DNA of 46,170 nucleotides from Pseudomonas aylmerensis (GTDB lineage: Bacteria; Pseudomonadota; Gammaproteobacteria; Pseudomonadales; Pseudomonadaceae), in assembly GCF_001702265.1 (NCBI RefSeq), contig NZ_MAUE01000018.1:1-46170 (forward strand), in the 5' to 3' direction. The notes beneath the pieces are model-generated. The model was not told the DNA's origin, searched no databases, and saw only the letters and a list, made by a program, of their open reading frames with translations. The translations under genes were made by a program, and so were the position numbers. Position 1 is the first letter of the stretch, and every line of letters starts with the position of its first letter. Positions 44,221-46,170 of the stretch are shown here, in pieces.

Positions 44221-46170
44221 TTATGCAGCGTGTGCTTGGCGCTGCTCGGCGAGCCACGGGTCGTTTGCTCCTGCGATAGCCGCCATTGGCGGCGGGCTCA
44301 CGCTATTGCCGCACATGTGCACTTGCTGGGTGATGGTGAAGGGCTTGCCGTCGGATCCGTGGGTGATGATGTAGCCGGCGGGGAACCCCTGGGCCTTGTA
44401 CAGCTCAGGTGGCTTGAGCATCCGCAGGCAGATATCGACGATCACGTAGGGCGTGCCCTTCACCATCACCGTGACCAGGGCCAGCCGGTCCTTGGTGGTG
44501 ACCGTGGGTGCCGGTGCATCGCAGGCGCTGGTGTTCTCGGTCCCGTAATAGCTGATCAGGAATGCAGCGACCCGCAGGGCGCCCGCTTCGTGTTCCGGCG
44601 ACAGGGTGAGCGACACCAAGGAGCTTTTGCCACCGCCGCCAGCCGTGATGGTCGGTGCCGGCTCGTCCAGGCCCTGGCCAACGCTGCCGCCGAATGCCCG
44701 CTCCATGAAAGCGCTGACCAACCCGTGGTGCTGGCCGCCGGCGCTGATGGTGTGCAGCGGGTCATTTGCGTCCCGTGCATCACAGTTGCCGCGCATGTGC
44801 ACCAGGTGCGCCGTCGCCAGCTGCTGCTGGCTGCCGGTGTTGGTCACCGTGGTCATGGGCTCATCCATGCCTTTGGCGTGGGTGGTGTTGAATCCGCCGT
44901 TGGCCTGGATCATCACCGCGGTGCTGACGGACTGGCCGCCGCCGCTGGCAGTGACGGTGCCGATCGGGCCGCAGATGTCGTTCACCCCGTGGGAGCGGCG
45001 CTTGTTTGCGCCAGAGCCCTCGCCGTGCCCAGCCTGGACGATGCAGGCGGAAGCCAACGAGCGGTGGTTCTGGGTCATCACCGTGCCCACCGGCTGGTCC
45101 ATGCCCATCGGCTTGCCTGAGTACTCCGGGCCACCGGCCCCAACCATCAACGGGCTTATCAGCGTCAGCTCGCCGCGGTTCGCACAGGTCACTGTCGGCA
45201 GCGGTTCGAGAGGGTCATTGATTCGATCGCTGCCCTGGTGCGTTGCCGGTGCGATCACCGGGCTGACCACGGAGAAGGCACCACCCTTTGGATAGGAGGT
45301 GATTGTGCGCAGCGGCTCATCGGCAGACTGCACCGACTCACCCGACCAGTTCGCAATCGGCACAATGAAAGGCGCCGGGTTGTCGATGACGAACTTCTTC
45401 ATGCCCTTGGCAACCCGGCGCAACGTTGCGTCGGCCAGGTCCTTCTTGCGGCCGAAGATGCTTTTGCCCAGGTCGGTGAAGTCGATGCAGTCAGCGGCGG
45501 TCTTCCACTTTTGCTGGCCCTTGACCGGGTTCTTCGCGTGAGTAGGCTCCGGCCAGACGATCGGCCGGCCATCGCACCGGGCGATCATGAACAGGCGCTC
45601 CCGGCTGGTCGGTGCGCCGAAGTCGCATGCCCTGATCACCTTCCACTCCACGACATAACCCATCCCTTCCAGCAGCGCCACAAACCGACGCCAGGTGCGG
45701 CCACGCTGCTTCGGATCAGGGACCAGGAACTGGTTCGATACCGGCACTTGCTCGCCCGGTGCGGCGATTCGGTTGGTGGTCTTTCCCTTCTTGGTTGGGT
45801 GCGGCACCTGGTCCAGGGTCACCACCCGCCCGCTGGCCTTGTCACGCTTGGCGATCAATCGGCCCCACTGCAGGATCTGCTTCACGTTTTCCAGGCTGAT
45901 CACCCGGGGGCGCTTCTTGCCTCCCCACTTGAGGCCGATCCACGACAGGTTGCGTATCTCACGTTTGCGCGGCTGGCCGCCGGCAGCCTGGCTGTGGTGG
46001 GTGCAGTCCGGTGACATGTGGAACCAGCCCACGGCCTTGCCGCCGCATTCGGTGTCCGGGTCACCGTCGAACACGTCGGTGGTGAAGTGCTTGGCGCCTG
46101 GGTGATTTACGGTGTGCATGCTGATCGCCGCGGCGCTGTGGTTCTTGGCCACGTTCACCGCGCGGCCCAG
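44221..46170 (-). CDS. Phage DNA (cytosine-5) methyltransferase, 5' end outside window
   Basis: At least 650 residues; the frame is open to the window edge, so the N-terminal SAM-binding motif I is missing here. Visible motifs are the catalytic loop in variant form (SPDCTHHSQ, where PPC is usual), ENV (SLENVKQIL), the RxR motif (GAPTSRERLFMIA), and the terminal motifs ELYKAQGFP and MCGNSVSPP. Between these lies an unusually long region (about 300 residues) of degenerate repeats around DEPxxTVT (DEPLRTIT, DEPMTTVT, DEPAPTIT and others). It probably protects phage DNA from host restriction. Target sequence unknown. Confidence 0.9.
   Translation of the reverse strand: MGRAVNVAKNHSAAAISMHTVNHPGAKHFTTDVFDGDPDTECGGKAVGWFHMSPDCTHHSQAAGGQPRKREIRNLSWIGLKWGGKKRPRVISLENVKQILQWGRLIAKRDKASGRVVTLDQVPHPTKKGKTTNRIAAPGEQVPVSNQFLVPDPKQRGRTWRRFVALLEGMGYVVEWKVIRACDFGAPTSRERLFMIARCDGRPIVWPEPTHAKNPVKGQQKWKTAADCIDFTDLGKSIFGRKKDLADATLRRVAKGMKKFVIDNPAPFIVPIANWSGESVQSADEPLRTITSYPKGGAFSVVSPVIAPATHQGSDRINDPLEPLPTVTCANRGELTLISPLMVGAGGPEYSGKPMGMDQPVGTVMTQNHRSLASACIVQAGHGEGSGANKRRSHGVNDICGPIGTVTASGGGQSVSTAVMIQANGGFNTTHAKGMDEPMTTVTNTGSQQQLATAHLVHMRGNCDARDANDPLHTISAGGQHHGLVSAFMERAFGGSVGQGLDEPAPTITAGGGGKSSLVSLTLSPEHEAGALRVAAFLISYYGTENTSACDAPAPTVTTKDRLALVTVMVKGTPYVIVDICLRMLKPPELYKAQGFPAGYIITHGSDGKPFTITQQVHMCGNSVSPPPMAAIAGANDPWLAEQRQAHAA

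Larger units (their letters stand above)
38743..46170 (-). mobile_element. Left part of a prophage integrated at tRNA-Val
   Basis: Everything from the tRNA 3' end to the window end is minus-strand, tightly packed and phage-like: lambda-type integrase, excisionase-like protein, small early proteins, a C5 methyltransferase. Structural, lysis and repressor genes are not in the window, and the right junction lies outside it. The start is set at the tRNA 3' region and is approximate. Confidence 0.9.

Overview
The window looks like chromosome of a fluorescent pseudomonad (Pseudomonas fluorescens group). It has high GC and the core order emrAB / gltX / tRNAs / tetR, then leuCD–methyltransferase–leuB–asd–usg–fimV–truA–trpF–accD–folC–SPOR–cvpA–purF–metZ–SDR, which I recognise from Pseudomonas chromosomes. 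Pseudomonas-type REP/REPIN palindromes sit between several of these genes. No species can be named from sequence reading alone.

Layout. Positions 1-1244 are a complete IS3-family insertion sequence that starts at the first base of the window and abuts a REP half-site. Positions 1272-3858 (minus strand) encode an EmrB/EmrA-type efflux pair, divergent from gltX (4042-5523). Next come two copies of a tRNA-Ala(GGC)/tRNA-Glu(TTC) unit, a TetR regulator with an upstream palindrome, an alpha/beta hydrolase, a thioesterase and dusC.

The accessory region of most interest is 9245-13598. A near-consensus HrpL ('hrp box') promoter at 9599-9626 precedes three co-directional genes. The first encodes a repeat-rich, Pro-rich protein with no recognisable enzyme domain. 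The second and third encode proteins with a conserved Gln/Cys...His module that fits papain/calpain-type thiol protease signatures. The third carries the module twice, and its N-terminal copy is degenerate. I read this as a candidate type III secretion effector locus of a family I do not recognise. A 5xPAS-GGDEF-EAL protein lies convergent to it.

Positions 16946-27259 hold a LysR gene divergent from leucine biosynthesis (leuC, leuD, a SAM methyltransferase, leuB), then lysine/threonine/methionine entry (asd), an asd paralogue that has lost both catalytic residues, and fimV. Positions 27474-36524 are housekeeping: tRNA pseudouridylation, tryptophan, malonyl-CoA, folate, purine and methionine synthesis. 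tRNA-Val(TAC) and two tRNA-Asp(GTC) genes follow, then a minus-strand PuuB-like FAD oxidase.

From 38676 to the end, a prophage is integrated at the 3' end of a tRNA-Val(GAC) gene. All its visible genes are on the minus strand: integrase, an excisionase-like protein, small early-region proteins packed by ATGA overlaps (including an 18-codon mini-ORF), an AP2/HNH-like protein, an ASCH-type protein, a cupin-like protein and a 5'-truncated cytosine-C5 methyltransferase that runs off the window. The tRNA acceptor stem has an A-C mismatch between its host-side 5' half and its phage-side 3' half.
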